Below are positions 47,401 through 61,500 of a stretch of 64,000 nt of DNA, piece after piece. How positions within the stretch are numbered: the first letter of the stretch is position 1; each line of letters begins with the position of its first letter. The position numbers were made by a program, and so were the translations under genes. The notes under the pieces were generated by a model. The model searched no databases, was not told where the DNA came from, and worked only from the letters and a program-made list of their open reading frames with translations. This DNA is from Cardiocondyla obscurior (Eukaryota; Arthropoda; Insecta; Hymenoptera; Formicidae): the NCBI RefSeq assembly GCF_019399895.1, contig NC_091865.1:4345001-4409000 (forward strand), in the 5' to 3' direction.

Positions 47401-50137
47401 AAAAAATTATTTTTGTTAATATTAAATTAAATTAAAAAAACTTTTTTGTCATATTTTTTATTAATATATTAATAAAAGAAGGAAAGTTATATCAAATTTA
47501 CAAAATTATAAACGTTTGAGAAAATAAAGAGTTTAAAATGTTTAATATGTAAATATAAATATTTTATTTTTTATTAAATTTATTAATGCAGCCGGATTTA
47601 CATTTTTCACTCTCAATATATTTAGTGCTTATACTATTTAATGTTAAATTTTTAATTCAATACTTTTAAATTGATCTCTGTTCTTGAAACGATCTTAAAT
47701 CTACGGTTTATTTTTTTTTTACCTACACTGGTTTAGAGTTTATTTTTCTTCTATGCACTGTGGAAAAAAAGAAAACTGATTTTAAATACGGATTCTAAAT
47801 ATTAATTAATGACTAAGAAGTGAATATATTAAAATATGATATATAAATAAAAACGAAATAAATCATAGATTAGAATGATAAACTAACGATGAAAGTAATT
47901 ATTAAACTCGTTATGTTACAAAAATAGAAAATAACACCGTTATTTAAAAGAGTGACTTATAAGCGTAACAGTATTAAAATCAACACGTTACTTCTCAATT
48001 CTGTTAAAAAGTAGTAATCGTATTTCTGAGCAGCAGAGTATTTTGCAAGGCTAACTGGCAAATATATTTGTAGCACAACTGGTTTCAAGTTACCGAGATA
48101 ATTGTGTTTAAGCCAACACAAGCGATATTTCAAGTGCCAAAATGTTGAACTTAAAATATTTCTGATAATGACTAATGTTAAAACTTGATAAAAGTTTTCA
48201 GAGTTAATTTTCACTAACAAATAAAATTTTGAATTAAAAGATTGATAACATTTTAGTATAATTATGTTTTTTGAGTCTTTAACTGACTGTCTTTATACTA
48301 CTTTTTTTTTTTAATTATAAAAAATATATTCGGTGAGTTATTAAATAATTTCTTTCCAAATTATGCATATTTAACTTTTATTAAAGTGTTTTACAAAATT
48401 TATATTATCATTAGACAATTATGTTAAATTATTTAAATTTTTTTTTATTAATATATATTGTAATATTAATAAGTAATACAATATTAACTACATTTTATAT
48501 AATACAATTTTTAGTTTAGAGTGATAACATTATCTCATGCATGTGATGCTTTACGGTTAAAACGGTTTTAACCTATAAATATGATTTGTAACTTCAAGAA
48601 CTGGTATAGTGAAAGGTATCCACGAAAATAGAAAGACAAAATTATGCTAATGTAAGAATTTATTAAATTTTCAAACTCTGTTTATTATGCAGATTAAAGA
48701 TCAATCACCTATTTAGAGAAAGCGAAAGAGGAATCACATATAGAAAGTTTGGAAGATATCGATTGTCACAACGATATACAGAATCATGTCGAATCCAGCG
48801 AGTTGCAAATTGTAACAGTTCTAATAATAAATTAAAATAATTAACCATGTTGCTTAACTCTTTGAAAACGGTAAAGCCTTTTATTAGTTTTTTTTCAAAC
48901 CAATTGGTATTTTATAAAAGATTTTAATTATATAACCAATTTTGTGATTTTCTAAACGTCCTTTACAGTGATGCAGCTAGAAGTCAGTACTTGAGTGTAA
49001 GAAGCATTTTTTTATAAGAACACCGTATGTTGCAATAGTTAGCAAGAAAACTGTAAAGGAAAATATTTCCACAAATGACGTTTCAGATAACGCAGTTAAG
49101 TAAGTTGGAAGATAAAATTAATGAAAGATGGATTGGAATTCCAAGATATATTATAAATATAATAATTACGTTTTCCATTGAAAAATTTAATTGGCAAATC
49201 AGCCATGAAGTTAAACGATCACGCGTGATATTATAATTTATGTAAGAAAGATGTTTACATTCGAGGAATTAAGATAAAGATAATGGTGTAATAAAAATTA
49301 AAAAAAAAACACAAAGAAAAATCTTTTTCCTCTATTGCAACATTGTTTATTTTACAACGTACAACAAGAAACGTAATTCTTATAGTTGCTTTATTAATGT
49401 TTATATTAATATGTAGATTTAAGATTAATTTAGCGCTCGACTACAACAGATAACAACGTTACAAGTACCGAATCATAATCTCACTCAAAAAATCACGACA
49501 AAAAGTCATTAGTTATTTTCTTGTAATTATCTTATAATTATTTAATATTATAGATGTACATTAAAGAATCTATTTAAATAATGAAATTAACTTAACTTAC
49601 TTAATGCTAAAAAAAATACACATTATATGGCACATAATAAAACCAAGAAACAATAATGCTGTACCTGAGAAATAAACACGATACATTTAGTTTACATTAC
49701 ATATTTTACACGACTCCAAACTGACCATATTTTATTACTAAGAGTAGGTTGTCCCAAATTTTTGTTAAATCTATCTATCAGATAATCATGTTTGTCGCCT
49801 TTTTTTAAAGCGTTAAGATAAACACATCTTTATCTGATACATAAATTTATCAGGCAGTTAGAACAACTGATCCTAGAATACTTATTTTATTGACTGTATT
49901 GATCTATCTGAAAATGTCGTAGATTCAATTTCTTTGTAAAATCATGTTTTACATAATAATTATTTCTGGTGTTATCAAATAAATTTACAAATTATTTGTT
50001 CTATTTGAATTTCAAGTTAAAATATCAGAAAAAAGAGCAAAACAGAAAATTATTTTTATTTTATTTTTGTAGTTCTAGTTGTGTAATTTCACATAATCGA
50101 AATTACCTACTCTAGTTGTTCACATATTGTAGCCTTC

Positions 50138-50203
<66 letters not shown>

Positions 50204-50542
50204 AATAGTTAAGTAGAGTAGTAACACATTATCGACCGATAAACTTTAAAAGAAAAACCGATTAACTAAATACGTTATGTCAAAGTTGATTGGTTAGATA
50301 TTTAAATATGTGTTATCAACGTATTATACAGATTATACGTATTAAAGTTTTTCAATGTCTTTTAACTATTCTCCTTTTCTTTTTTTTCTCTTTTTTTTTC
50401 TCTCATATTCTAATATTTAAAAATAACAATTATTCTTGCCCGATACAAAATAAAAAAAAATAATATTATTATTACAATATTTTGGATCATCCATCAAAAT
50501 CACTTTTTTACCAGCTCTCTTAGGCTGATAAGAATTTATTAT
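44418..50542. other. 6-kb AT-rich spacer between GMC paralogs 1 and 2
   Basis: No coding sequence recognised. A long (AT)n run lies at 50141-50201 and a pyrimidine tract at about 50372-50402. The sequence is otherwise AT-rich without visible repeats longer than a microsatellite. Confidence 0.55.
50141..50201. repeat. (AT)n microsatellite
   Basis: Uninterrupted AT dinucleotides for about 60 bp, roughly 340 bp beyond the stop of GMC paralog 2. Confidence 0.95.
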
Positions 50543-52414
50543 TTAATTGGCAAGGATAACGGACCAATCTTGCTTAATTAAGTCAGCACCCTTCTCAGCG
50601 ATCATAATAACTGGCGCGTTAGTGTTGCCACTGGATATCGTTGGCATGATAGACGCGTCAATAACTCGAAGACCCGCGACGCCATAAACCCGCAATCTCG
50701 GATCGACGACAGCAGCAGGATCAGTAGGTGGGCCCATTTTGGCGGTGCCTACGGGATGATAGATTGTCATAGAGATGTGTCGAATGTGACATTCCCAATA
50801 GGCATCAGTTGCAAATTTTAAGTGCCTACATCCCGGCAATTTAATACGATGAAGTCTCGAACCAAATTGTTTGAAAACCTTTGCTTCGCTAATTTGAATC
50901 GCAAGCTTTGCACCCTCTACGAGAGTGGCAATATCCATGGGATCGGAAAAATAATTAGTGTTAATAATAGGACTGTGAAAAGGGTTAGAGCTTCTTAAGC
51001 GTACATTACCACGAGATTTGGGTCTTAAAAGAAGAGGAATAATGGTCCAAGCATCTCGATTGCTAATCGGTCGGTAAACAGTGTTGTATACTTGATCCGT
51101 AAGTCCTAAGACTTTCCGAACCTGCGTTCCTGCGTCGGAATTAATCGAGGCTGGCGCCATGTGAAACTGAACGTCTGGATAATCGATCGAATGATTCGCA
51201 TATTTTGTATTTACAAAGGCGTAACCTTCGACACCACCTAACGTTGTCATAGGGCCTCTACCATTAATTACATAATGCATCATCATCGGCGCCGGTTGAA
51301 AACGATCTTGAACTATGGCGACTGGCTTTTCAATCAAAAATGTCAAGCCGGCCATGCCTATATGATCTTGAAGATTATTGCCGACTTGAAGATCTTTGAT
51401 AACAGGAATACCAATGTGTTGCAAATGTTCTCTTGGCCCAATGCCCGAAAGCATCAAAATTTGAGGGCTGTTTATGGCACCCGCTGACAATATCACTTCC
51501 TTGCGAGCTCTCACTATTTGCTTTCGACCGTTTCTCACAAATTCAATACCAGTTGCTCGCATAATTAATGGATCAATCAAAATTCTTGTCACGTGACTGT
51601 TCATAGCTATGTGAATGTTTTTACGTAATCGTACAGGCCGCAAGAATGCTTTCGCGCTAGAACATCTGCTTCCTCTGCGAATAGTCCCTTGTGATATCAT
51701 AAAACCCGTCTGTTTTTCGCCATTTATGTCTCTGTTTTCATATCCCATTTCAACACCAGCCTGAACAAACGCAACCACCAAGGGTGTCTTCCATGGTGAC
51801 TCCTGTACTGTCAAATAGCCGCCGGTCGCGTGGTAAGGACTCTTCCGTAAGTACGGATTTCGATTGTCTTCGGACTTTTTGAAGTAATAAAGAACCTGCT
51901 CGTATCCCCAACCAGGATTGCCCAACGACTCCCAATGATCGTAATCGTTTTTGTTTCCGCGCACATACAGCATGTAATTAAGAACGCTACTTCCGCCCAA
52001 AACTTTGCCGCGAGGAAAATTGCAGCGTCCGCCTTTCATAGCCAAGCAAGCTCTACCCGTTGCCTCGGTCTTATATTTCCAATCCAATTTGGTCAGCTGC
52101 AGATACGCAGCCAAAGACGGTACGTCTGTGATCTCGTTTTCATCTGGTCCGGCCTCCACCAACAGCACATTCCACTCAGCTACCTCCGAAAGTCGACTGG
52201 CTATTACTGCTCCAGCCGATCCAGCTCCAATCACAATAAAGTCATATTCTGAGTAGAGAGGATATTTGTCAATCGGTCGGCTCTCGGGATCCAACTGATC
52301 GTAGCGATAGTAAGAGAGACCTGCGATTAACAGCGGTACTAGCCACAAACCTGTGCCCATCAAGCCAATGGCGCCCTTTAAGGCTGTCGTCACTACTATC
52401 GCATTGAAAACCAT
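50543..52414 (-). CDS. GMC oxidoreductase, glucose-dehydrogenase-like (paralog 2), intronless
   Basis: A single open exon encodes 623 residues from an ATG at 52414. Residues ~5-35 form hydrophobic stretches (ALKGAIGLMG, LWLVPLLIAGL), a signal peptide or membrane anchor. The FAD motif is VIGAGSAGAVIASRLSE (residues ~61-77), signature 1 GGSSVLNYMLYVRGN, signature 2 GAINSPQILMLSGIGP. The catalytic His is in YHPVGTAKMG, and the second active-site position is Asn in SSGNTNAPVIMIAEK. All family landmarks are intact. It lacks the intron present in paralog 3 at RGN|R and the C-terminal intron of paralog 1. It is closer to paralog 3 than to paralog 1 (shared SEDNRNPYL, GYLTVQE, GYENRDING, RRGSRCS). 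Substrate unknown. Confidence 0.95.
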   Translation of the reverse strand: MVFNAIVVTTALKGAIGLMGTGLWLVPLLIAGLSYYRYDQLDPESRPIDKYPLYSEYDFIVIGAGSAGAVIASRLSEVAEWNVLLVEAGPDENEITDVPSLAAYLQLTKLDWKYKTEATGRACLAMKGGRCNFPRGKVLGGSSVLNYMLYVRGNKNDYDHWESLGNPGWGYEQVLYYFKKSEDNRNPYLRKSPYHATGGYLTVQESPWKTPLVVAFVQAGVEMGYENRDINGEKQTGFMISQGTIRRGSRCSSAKAFLRPVRLRKNIHIAMNSHVTRILIDPLIMRATGIEFVRNGRKQIVRARKEVILSAGAINSPQILMLSGIGPREHLQHIGIPVIKDLQVGNNLQDHIGMAGLTFLIEKPVAIVQDRFQPAPMMMHYVINGRGPMTTLGGVEGYAFVNTKYANHSIDYPDVQFHMAPASINSDAGTQVRKVLGLTDQVYNTVYRPISNRDAWTIIPLLLRPKSRGNVRLRSSNPFHSPIINTNYFSDPMDIATLVEGAKLAIQISEAKVFKQFGSRLHRIKLPGCRHLKFATDAYWECHIRHISMTIYHPVGTAKMGPPTDPAAVVDPRLRVYGVAGLRVIDASIMPTISSGNTNAPVIMIAEKGADLIKQDWSVILAN

Positions 52415-52664
52415 TTTGACAATAAAACAACTTCGTCTTGTTAATTCTTCTTTTATTTAATTCTGCTGTTTCACCGAATCTTTCTATATCATCAAGTTTA
52501 TTGCACTGCTACTGCTGTCGTAACGAAATTGCTTATGTTACTTTTAATAGAAAGATCTATGCCAAACTTTTCAATCTCACGAATACTGAAGAATACATCG
52601 TCGTTTATACTTTTCATGGCGTTTCCATTGATTTTGGTAGATTGCTTCCATTTTGCTTTGTCCT

Positions 52665-52805
52665 GTAATAATAATAACAATATCAATAACAATAACAATA
52701 ACATCAACATCAACAATAGCAATAACACTAACACTAACAATAACAATAACAATAACAATAACAATAACAATAACAATAATATTAATAATAATAATATTAA
52801 TAAAA
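52665..52805. repeat. (AAC/AAT)n microsatellite array
   Basis: Interspersed AACAAT and AATAAC units produce about 140 bp of trinucleotide-type repeat, 250-390 bp upstream of the GMC paralog 2 start. The poly-Asn and poly-Leu frames across it are artefacts. Confidence 0.95.
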
Positions 52806-55800
52806 ATAACCATGTTATTCATTAAAAAAGAAATTAAATATAGAAGCTTGACGGTCAAGAGTAAAATTTCATATAAGACAACGCACGTCAGTATTATTTT
52901 AAATATCTTATTTTATCTTTATCAATTTTATATATATATTATAAAAGGAACACATTTGTTAATTTTGAATTTTAAGCATCACAGAGATTTTAAATCAACA
53001 TTCTCTGCTATTTGTAGAAAAGAAATTTGTCCAAATTTGTTAAGTATAATTAATATTTGTTCAATATAATTTGTTAAATATAATTAGATTTACTTGGTGA
53101 AACAAAAGAAAAATCGTATAATGTTCTTGTTGGCGGAAGGAAAAGCGACTAATACGAATATCGCGCAAAGAAATAAGGAAATATTCAGGTTTCAACAAAT
53201 TAAGGACGATCTCATCCCATAAAAACATATTAGTATGATCGACCTTTAATTTAATAAGAAAACCGCGCAACCTAGACTTCAATCCACGTGTAAATTGAAT
53301 GAGTAAACGATGCACAAAGTACCTCGTTATGCCTTCGGGTTACGTTCCGATCCACCGGAAGAACAAGATAGTGATCTCATAACGGGAAAGGAGAAAGTGT
53401 TTCACCGGCATAAACCTCCAACTCCGTTCTTTTTACGAGACGACTCATCGAGTTACGTTATGCTTCTCCTCTCTTTCGCTCTCGCTTTTTTCCCACACAC
53501 ACATACATATATGCACGCGCAGGCACACGCATATGCACGTGTTTTTTATTGTTCTTCTCAGTTCTATCGTGATTGTTATTGTCAGTGCAAAACATGCTTT
53601 TTTGTTTATATGTCTAATTTAACCTTAAGTATTGTCTGGTTAATTAACTCCTTTATCTTGACATTATAAAAATTTTTTGCGAGAAACAACTAAAATCGCA
53701 AATCGTCTATAATTCGTCAATATTACTCATCGATAAAAAACAGATTTTTATTCAATATTATTATTTTCGAATTATTATTCTCAAATGTGTAAAAAAAATG
53801 CAAAAAAAATTTTTTTTTATATTTAACAAGAAACTTTAAAAAAAAACATTTTTTATTTAAAATACAATACTTATATACTTCACAAACAATTAACAATTTT
53901 GTAACTTTTACAACTTCCGTTAAACAATCTCTACGTTTTTACGTTTTGTGCACTGTAGTTTTCTCAAAGATCTTCTCTTCCAAAGGACTTTCTCATTGCT
54001 AAATAACGATGAAAATAAGAAATTTTTTTTAAATAACCACATAGTGCACTATTTAACACGTATGCATTTAACTGTGGTATTATAATTAATCGTATACAAT
54101 TTAATATTTAGTGTTTTTTCGTTTGCACATACCCGATAATCATACATGTAAAGTGTCACTTTCCTTATTTCTGAAAGAGATCGAAATAATTTGGCGAATT
54201 GAACGCTGAAATACTTTTTTGCAAATGTTACCTTTAAGTAGCACATGTCGATACTCTCGATTGCGCGATAAATTTGAAATATCTATTTTTTATGTGGAAT
54301 GCGTTATAGTGATTTTATGACATTATCGAATCGTTTGTAAGATTATAAAAAAATGAAATTGTGAAAGGTACGAGAAAGAGGAGAACACGCTCGGTAAATT
54401 TCATATATTACGCATGGAAAGCGACACGGAAGTTGCCTTTACGTTTCCTGAAATTAGTCGTCAGATCTCGGACATCGTTACGACAGAATTATTAAAATTC
54501 TAACGGATAATATTGCAACCAGCTTCAAATAGTAGATGCGGTCACGGCACCGGCTGTGATGCCAATATATTCGAAATGATGTGTTGATATAATCGGAAAG
54601 AAACAACTCGCGTAAATAATTCATGATATTTTGTTATTATTAATAATACCGACGTATTCATTTGTGTTAACACATACACACATCCATGCTGTATGATATA
54701 ATTATAAAATTTTTTTCTTTGTGTCTGATGACTTTTAACTTCTACACGTAAAATTTTATCACGCGGTGAGTATAAGTTTTAATTAATATATTATATTTAC
54801 GTTACACTTTATTAAAAACAAACTGCATTAAGTAATTAAAGTTTGAGTGAAAATAATATAAGCGCATCTTATAAAAATAATTTATTTAAAACGTCGGAAA
54901 CTGCTAGGCGTAAAAAAAACAGTAATCGGTGAAAGTTTGTCAATATTCGTCAATTGCAACATTGAAGCGCGGTAAAAATTTACAAATTACGCAATGAACT
55001 TCGATAGATAACTCGTCCCAAATACTTCTGGTGAAACTGTAGAACGAATATTTCATATGATCTTATTGTAGCTCAGTCTTGGTTTAATCATTTCTTGCGC
55101 GTTTACAGAGATAATCACTTCCGACACTTAAATGTTACGTAAATTTCTTTTTGCCGTGAAAGATATAGAAGAGAAAAAACAGTTAAATACGAATCAAAAA
55201 ATTCTTTAATTTCACAAAAACGTCCTCACATCACTAATAATAGCATTAAACACGAAAGATGATGATCGATTACAAGACAATTGTCGAGAATATACATTGT
55301 TATTTCAAAAATGAAAAAAAAACGCAAATATAAACACAAAATTATTGTTTTAACACTTGTTTTTGATAAAAAAAATCTATTTAAAATAAATATAATAAAA
55401 ATAGGTTTATATCAAATTTACGATCAGCTTTCTTATTGTCCACTTACTTAAAAAGTTAAAACTGCATTTTCAATGCTAATAAGCATTTTAGTATCGTGGA
55501 AAAATTAACCTTCTGACATGAACGTAAGTGCGATAGTTGTATATTATTTAATTATTATTTTAAATACGTTAAGATAATTAACAACAATATCGGTAGCTGC
55601 ATTTATTAAATTTAATACTTTAACTCCGTTGTGCGCCTAGTAACAACAATATTTAATTAGTATAATTATATTAGTTATATACAATTGCAGTATATTACAA
55701 AATTAAATTATTTTATAAACGAAACTATTGAAACAATGATGCTAGGCAAAGTTAAATTAATTTTTAAAAGTGCTCGGTAAGTGAAAATTACTTGTATTAC

Positions 55801-57062
55801 ATTTCTTTTTAGTTTTATTAATTTAATTTTCTTTAACACCAATTGTTCTGTTGAATGTTGATTAATACTTTATACCGGATATAAATTAACCAAGGAATCA
55901 GAATACTTTTTTTAAATACTTGATTAACAAAGTAAGTAATAAAATTCATTGTTTCGATCATTTGATCAATTGAACGAACCTAACATAAAGTTTTTCAATT
56001 AATAATAACGGCAATAAATAGTCATTATTAATTTATTATTGACTTTTGTCGATTCTTGCTGATATGTGTCGGCATAAATATGGCGTCTACAAACTATAAA
56101 GATCATTCTTTACAAGTTTTAGCGATTAATGAATTTATACATTTATTCATATATACATAATCATTTAAAGTAGCAGTTATTACTTTTCAAAATCAAGCTG
56201 TATGTTATATTTTTATATCACATATTAACGTAGATTTCTCAGCGTTTGTGACGCAACGGAAAAATTTTTTTACGGAAAATTCTTGTATGGACACAAAACA
56301 TCGTACTTCCACATTGTGGTTTTTTTTTATCTGAATTTTAACCAGTTAATAATTTCATCGACTCTACACTGACGTTGTAACTTACCAGGAATTTGTCAAG
56401 GGCGCGCAATGCGTCAGAAAAAAATTATAACTTGCGCTTGCAATATATTTTCATAATTCATAATGCCTTTCCGTATAAATCAACTTTGTTGAATATATTA
56501 CCGTGTAAAACAAGTTTTTGTAGACAATTTTTTTTTGCGTGATAATGATTGTAAAACAAAAACATCACACGTGACGTATGTGTATAATAACACTACGGCG
56601 CAAAATTTGTACTAGGAATTTCTTTATGAACGTATTCCTGACACTTGGTTGGAAGCATTTTTCCGTAATTCGGTCAAGATTGCACCAACACTTTGCCACT
56701 GCCCGATACGCAAGTACAACTCGTGAATAATTGCTTCAAGTTATACACAAAAGAAAAATCGCGGAACTCGATGATCGCGGGACTCGTCTATGATAAAAAT
56801 TCCATTATTGCCAAAATGTCGTTACCAACGGGCGGTCCGGCTGCTGAAAGCTCGTCAGGTGACACGACGGCGGTCGAGTGTCTTCTACGGAGTCAGTAAT
56901 GATAGTCGGAAGAACGGACACGGTACTGCACCGATATACCTCCATCCATTTCACTCTCACTGTCCTTGTCGTTCTCATTTCTGCCTAGTCTTCTTCTTGT
57001 CCTTCCCGAATACCTCCAGCTGTACTCTGACAGTGAAAGTATTCTCTTCCTGTAGTTACATG

Positions 57063-57175
57063 TACGCACCCACCTTCCTGCCTGCCTGTCCGTCTATCTA
57101 CCTATCAACCTATCAACCTACCTACTTACCAACCTAGTTACCTATCCATATCTATATTTATTTATCTATTTAACC
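57063..57175. repeat. degenerate tetranucleotide-like repeat (CCTA/CTAT)
   Basis: Repeats of CCTGC, CTACCTAT, CAACCTAT and CTATTTAT succeed each other with drift. Confidence 0.75.
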
Positions 57176-58566
57176 TGGACACTAACAGTGTAACTAAATA
57201 GAATATGCAAATGTAACTGCTTCTGGTACATTCATGATAAATTAGTAATAGTCTTCTTATCTAACTGATGTTTCAAAAATCAATGACGAGAGTTTACCGT
57301 CATGTTAAAAATGGAAGAAACCCTTAAAACGCGTAAAGTTTGTACATAAAGATATATATCCCTGTAAATTATCCTGGAAAACTATATCAAACATCTTTCA
57401 AGATATATATGAAACTTCTGTTTGTATTAAATTAATTAAAAATATGAAGTAGTTATTTGGTATTGTTTACATCGCATATTGTATTTGCATAATATCAATT
57501 GCAAAATATATTGCATATATTTTATCAAGAAATTAAAACAAAGTTTAATTTTTATTGAAAAAAACAATTTTTAACGAAAAAAAACATATAAATGCTAATT
57601 ATGATAGGAATCTTTGATAGAATAGAAATTACGATAACGAGCACATGACTTAAACGAGTATCGTTACGTAAAATTACATTTGCCGTATTTTTAAAAGTTA
57701 TTTTGAACGACAATATGAAAAGGTAAGTGGCTAATTAAAAACTGTACGTAGAAAAGTTTGTTTGAACCACGTACAATATATCTCTCGCAAATGCATTTTC
57801 TTTCTCTCGTTTAAACTTTCTTTCATTAGTTGTACTTTACGCATGCTATTTTTGCGCATAAAGTTAACAGACTAAAGTTTGATGTAAATACGACGATGTT
57901 CGGTTACTTTCACTCTCTTAGTAGTCCGTCTCTTTTTCAATGCATCGAATAGTATTTCATATATTGTACATTGGAGAAAAAGAATGTATTTTATTCACCG
58001 ATATTAATCTAATCTAATGCGCGGAAATCGTCATCTGAAACGTGTAATGTCAAAAAATTTAAAATCCGCAAATAATTTACGAATAGAAACAGTAGAAATC
58101 ACGTCGATGTATAGTTCACGGCGTTCGTTGACTTATCGTATTCATTCCGCTGGATACGTTAACAGATAAGACAAGGAAGCGGAAATAAAGAGTAAAAACG
58201 TGCACGCACGCGTGAGAATATGCGTTTTGCCACGCGCGACTTTTGGCACGAGATGCAATGTTATATAAAATTATATCCGCCCACTTGCAATTCGAAAGTC
58301 ACCGTACGATCTCCTGTGTGGAATATATCGAGTAGTCTGGTTCGCTTCGCACTCCCACAACCGGAAATGTGCAATGTGCGTTTCTCATAGTACTCGCCAA
58401 TGATTAAATCGTTGAAACGAGTTTATATTTATTTATCCAAAGAGTTCCTATCTTTCGATTTGTATCAACGTATCATTGCGTGTTATTATCAGGGACGTAA
58501 CTATTCTAAGAAATATTTAAAAAGTCTGTGAATAGCGATTAAACATTAAGTTCAAAATATTTTATT

Positions 58567-61500
58567 TATTGATAACTATTATCAATAACTGAAAATTTTT
58601 TTTGGTCAGTGATAACCGTTATCAACCGTTATCAAAATTAAAATATTTATTGGTCATCGAATTTCGTTATTGGTAACTGTATTTTTTTTACTAATAATTA
58701 TAAACAATTGTTTTGTCTAAAATTGTTTAAATTGTAAAATTTGTCTAAATCGAAAGTATAATAATTTAAGATTTAATTCAATTAAAATTAATTCCATTTA
58801 TCAATATAAATTTTTTTTCTCTAGGAACAATAACAGATCATATGAAGTTTGTAAACAAAGAGGATATTTATAACTGTGTTGAAAAAATATTGGAATAAAA
58901 TTTGAATTTTTAATAGCATGTTTTTTTGAAATAGAACGTTCAACTTTGAGTTAACAGAGTTATGAGTCTGTTGGTTTCGCCAAGGCCTCTCATGTTACCA
59001 TTCAACTCGCGGCGTTTCCTTCAGTACGACTTGCAAACCGAGATTCAAAGTCGCGCGATAAACTATCTGTGACCATCAAAATTTGGCTTGAATAAAGAAG
59101 ATGGTCCATGACAGTGGTCATCTTGCGGGCTTGATTCATCTTGAAGGTTCGGGATGCTCTTTAACATTCCTTTGTTTTAAGAGAGCTTAATAGCATTCGG
59201 ACCTTTGCAGCGTGAAAACGCCTTTAGTTAATTACTCATGAATTTACTCTTTATATCATGTATTATATATTAAAGTCATTTATTTTATTGTCATTGCGTA
59301 GAAGTGATCTCATCATAAAAATAAAAAGTAATCCAAAAATTTCATTATTCCAACAATAATTAAATAGATACTTAAAATGGAATGCAAAAGAAATATATTA
59401 ATTGAAATTGATAGCAAAAAAGCTAAGTTTATAATTAAGTATTCCAAGAATAAAGTGCACGATGTTTGTATAGGTTTTATTTCAGACCTTGCACTTCTGT
59501 TCTTTGATATGCAATTGTTTAAAGTATTGAGTGAGAAAACATTGAAAACACCCACTTTAAGGTAATTTAAGGTAATTACGGCACATATTTTCAGTTTTTT
59601 ACATTATAAAAAAAAAATATATTATATGTTGTTTTATTTTTTTTTACTTCAAATTTTAGATATAACTTGGAATTGTTAAATTTGAAGAAGCTGCTGGTAG
59701 ATGTTCCAACTAAAGAAAATTCCACTTTTGACATGTTGCAAAAACTGTTAGAATTTAAGAAGTCTTGTGATGTTAATATGAAAGAGCGACACGCAGACAA
59801 AGAATGAGATTCCACCAAAGAAGTAGTTGTAACATTGAAGCCTGTTTATGTGGTAACTATAAAGCTCTAAAAAAAGCAATTAATTTTCGGTGATTTTTAC
59901 GCTGTGTGACTAAACATGAAGGCGCAGCTGAAACACATAAATTGTAATACAGGGTTCTTTATCCTTGGATGCATAAATTACGAGAATCAAATTTATTTAA
60001 TGGTATAAGATAGTCAGTACTGCACTATTTTTAGATCGAGGCGGAAATTTGGATCAGAAAAAAAGAAAGTAGCAGCTCAAATAATTTTCTTGCAAATAGT
60101 TGGTACTATTTACATTTTGTAAAAATTATTATTGTAAAGATACAACACTAAAATTAAAAGAATTTATTTTTAATAAGCACGACGCAAAAATAATCCGCAA
60201 TCTTCAACTAGCCGATCAATACCATAAAGCTCAATTAAGAAATTTTTAGTCAATAAATTGTTAAATCAAAGTATGTTTTCTCTATTGAGATAAACATTAA
60301 GGATCTTAGAATTAAATTTGTCTTCTAAGAATAAAAAAGTATGTGTCTCGTTGAAAAAACTAAAGAGAGTCTAAATGGAAATTGACACATATAGTGAACA
60401 ACGTATAGACACTGAAATGAATCTAATGCAGTACTGGGAAGAAAAAAAGTTCTTGTAATCTTTGCAAGAACTAAAAGTAATCATTCATGTTGTCCCAGCC
60501 ACTCAAGTTAATATGGAAAGAACCTTCTCAGCACTAAGACTAGAATTGAGTGACCTCAGATACAATTTATCTAATGACATTCTCAAAATAATAATGTTTA
60601 TTAAACTCAATCAATGCAAGTACAAACTTTTTTACAATAATTTCAACATATAAAACTACAAAATTTCAAGTTTCTTATATTTGTCATATGCATGTACGTC
60701 TGTCTCTTGTAGAATGACATAAAAAACGGAAGTTTGTTATTAATGAAGAAAATCTCGAAGAAATAAATCTGAAGAAGGTAAATGTTTAAAACGTGAAAAT
60801 GACATTTATGACGAAATGCTAAACATTTATTGTTACCACTTTTCCACGATATACATTAGTTCTCTCGTTTGGCTCTCTTTATACTGTAAAAGTAAATAAT
60901 AGATTAGTTTTTATTATTTTGTAATTTTAATTATTACTTTTCCGTATGTAAATAATTTTTTTGTAAAATACTTTTGTACAAACATTTAATATATTAAATT
61001 CAATTTTTATTGTAATAATATTTTACACATAAAGATAAATAATCGAAAAAAGTAATTAATGTTAATTGATAGGTTTGATGTTTAAACTTTAATCATAAAA
61101 ATTTAATTTATTTTTTATATACGTTATTAAAACAAAAAGTTAACTATATGTAGTGCGCAACACGAGTAGCTTAATATCTGGCTGAAATACACATTATTAA
61201 TATCTGTACGCAGTTAAATGCATTATAAAACATTTTAAACATCGAATATTTCCTTTTTTTCAACATTTCTTCGACCCAGTTACAAACGTCTTTTTTTTAT
61301 ACAAACTTCATATTATCCATTATTGTTCCAAGAGAAAAAAAATTTATATTGATAAATGGAATTAATTTTAATTGAATTAAATCTTAAATTATTATATTTT
61401 TGATTTAGACAAATTTTACAATTTAAATAATTTTAAGCAAAAAAATTTATGCATCAATAATAATTACAGGTAACCGAAAAAATCCAGTCACCGATAACGA

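Larger units (their letters stand above)
52415..58565. other. spacer upstream of GMC paralog 2
   Basis: It includes the promoter side of GMC paralog 2 and an AAC/AAT microsatellite (52665-52805). Short open frames around 53310-53669 and 56693-57137 have no recognisable motif. The interval 57063-57175 is a degenerate CCTA/TATC-type simple repeat. A TATATAAA near 58262 has no gene attached. Confidence 0.5.

Noticed and set aside
52498..53069. Poly-Leu, poly-Asn and poly-Ile open frames
   Set aside because: They are translations of the AAC/AAT microsatellite in several frames.
53310..53669. 119-codon open frame upstream of GMC paralog 2
   Set aside because: The first part is not recognisable and the second half is a CA/TG-type simple sequence; no support for a gene.
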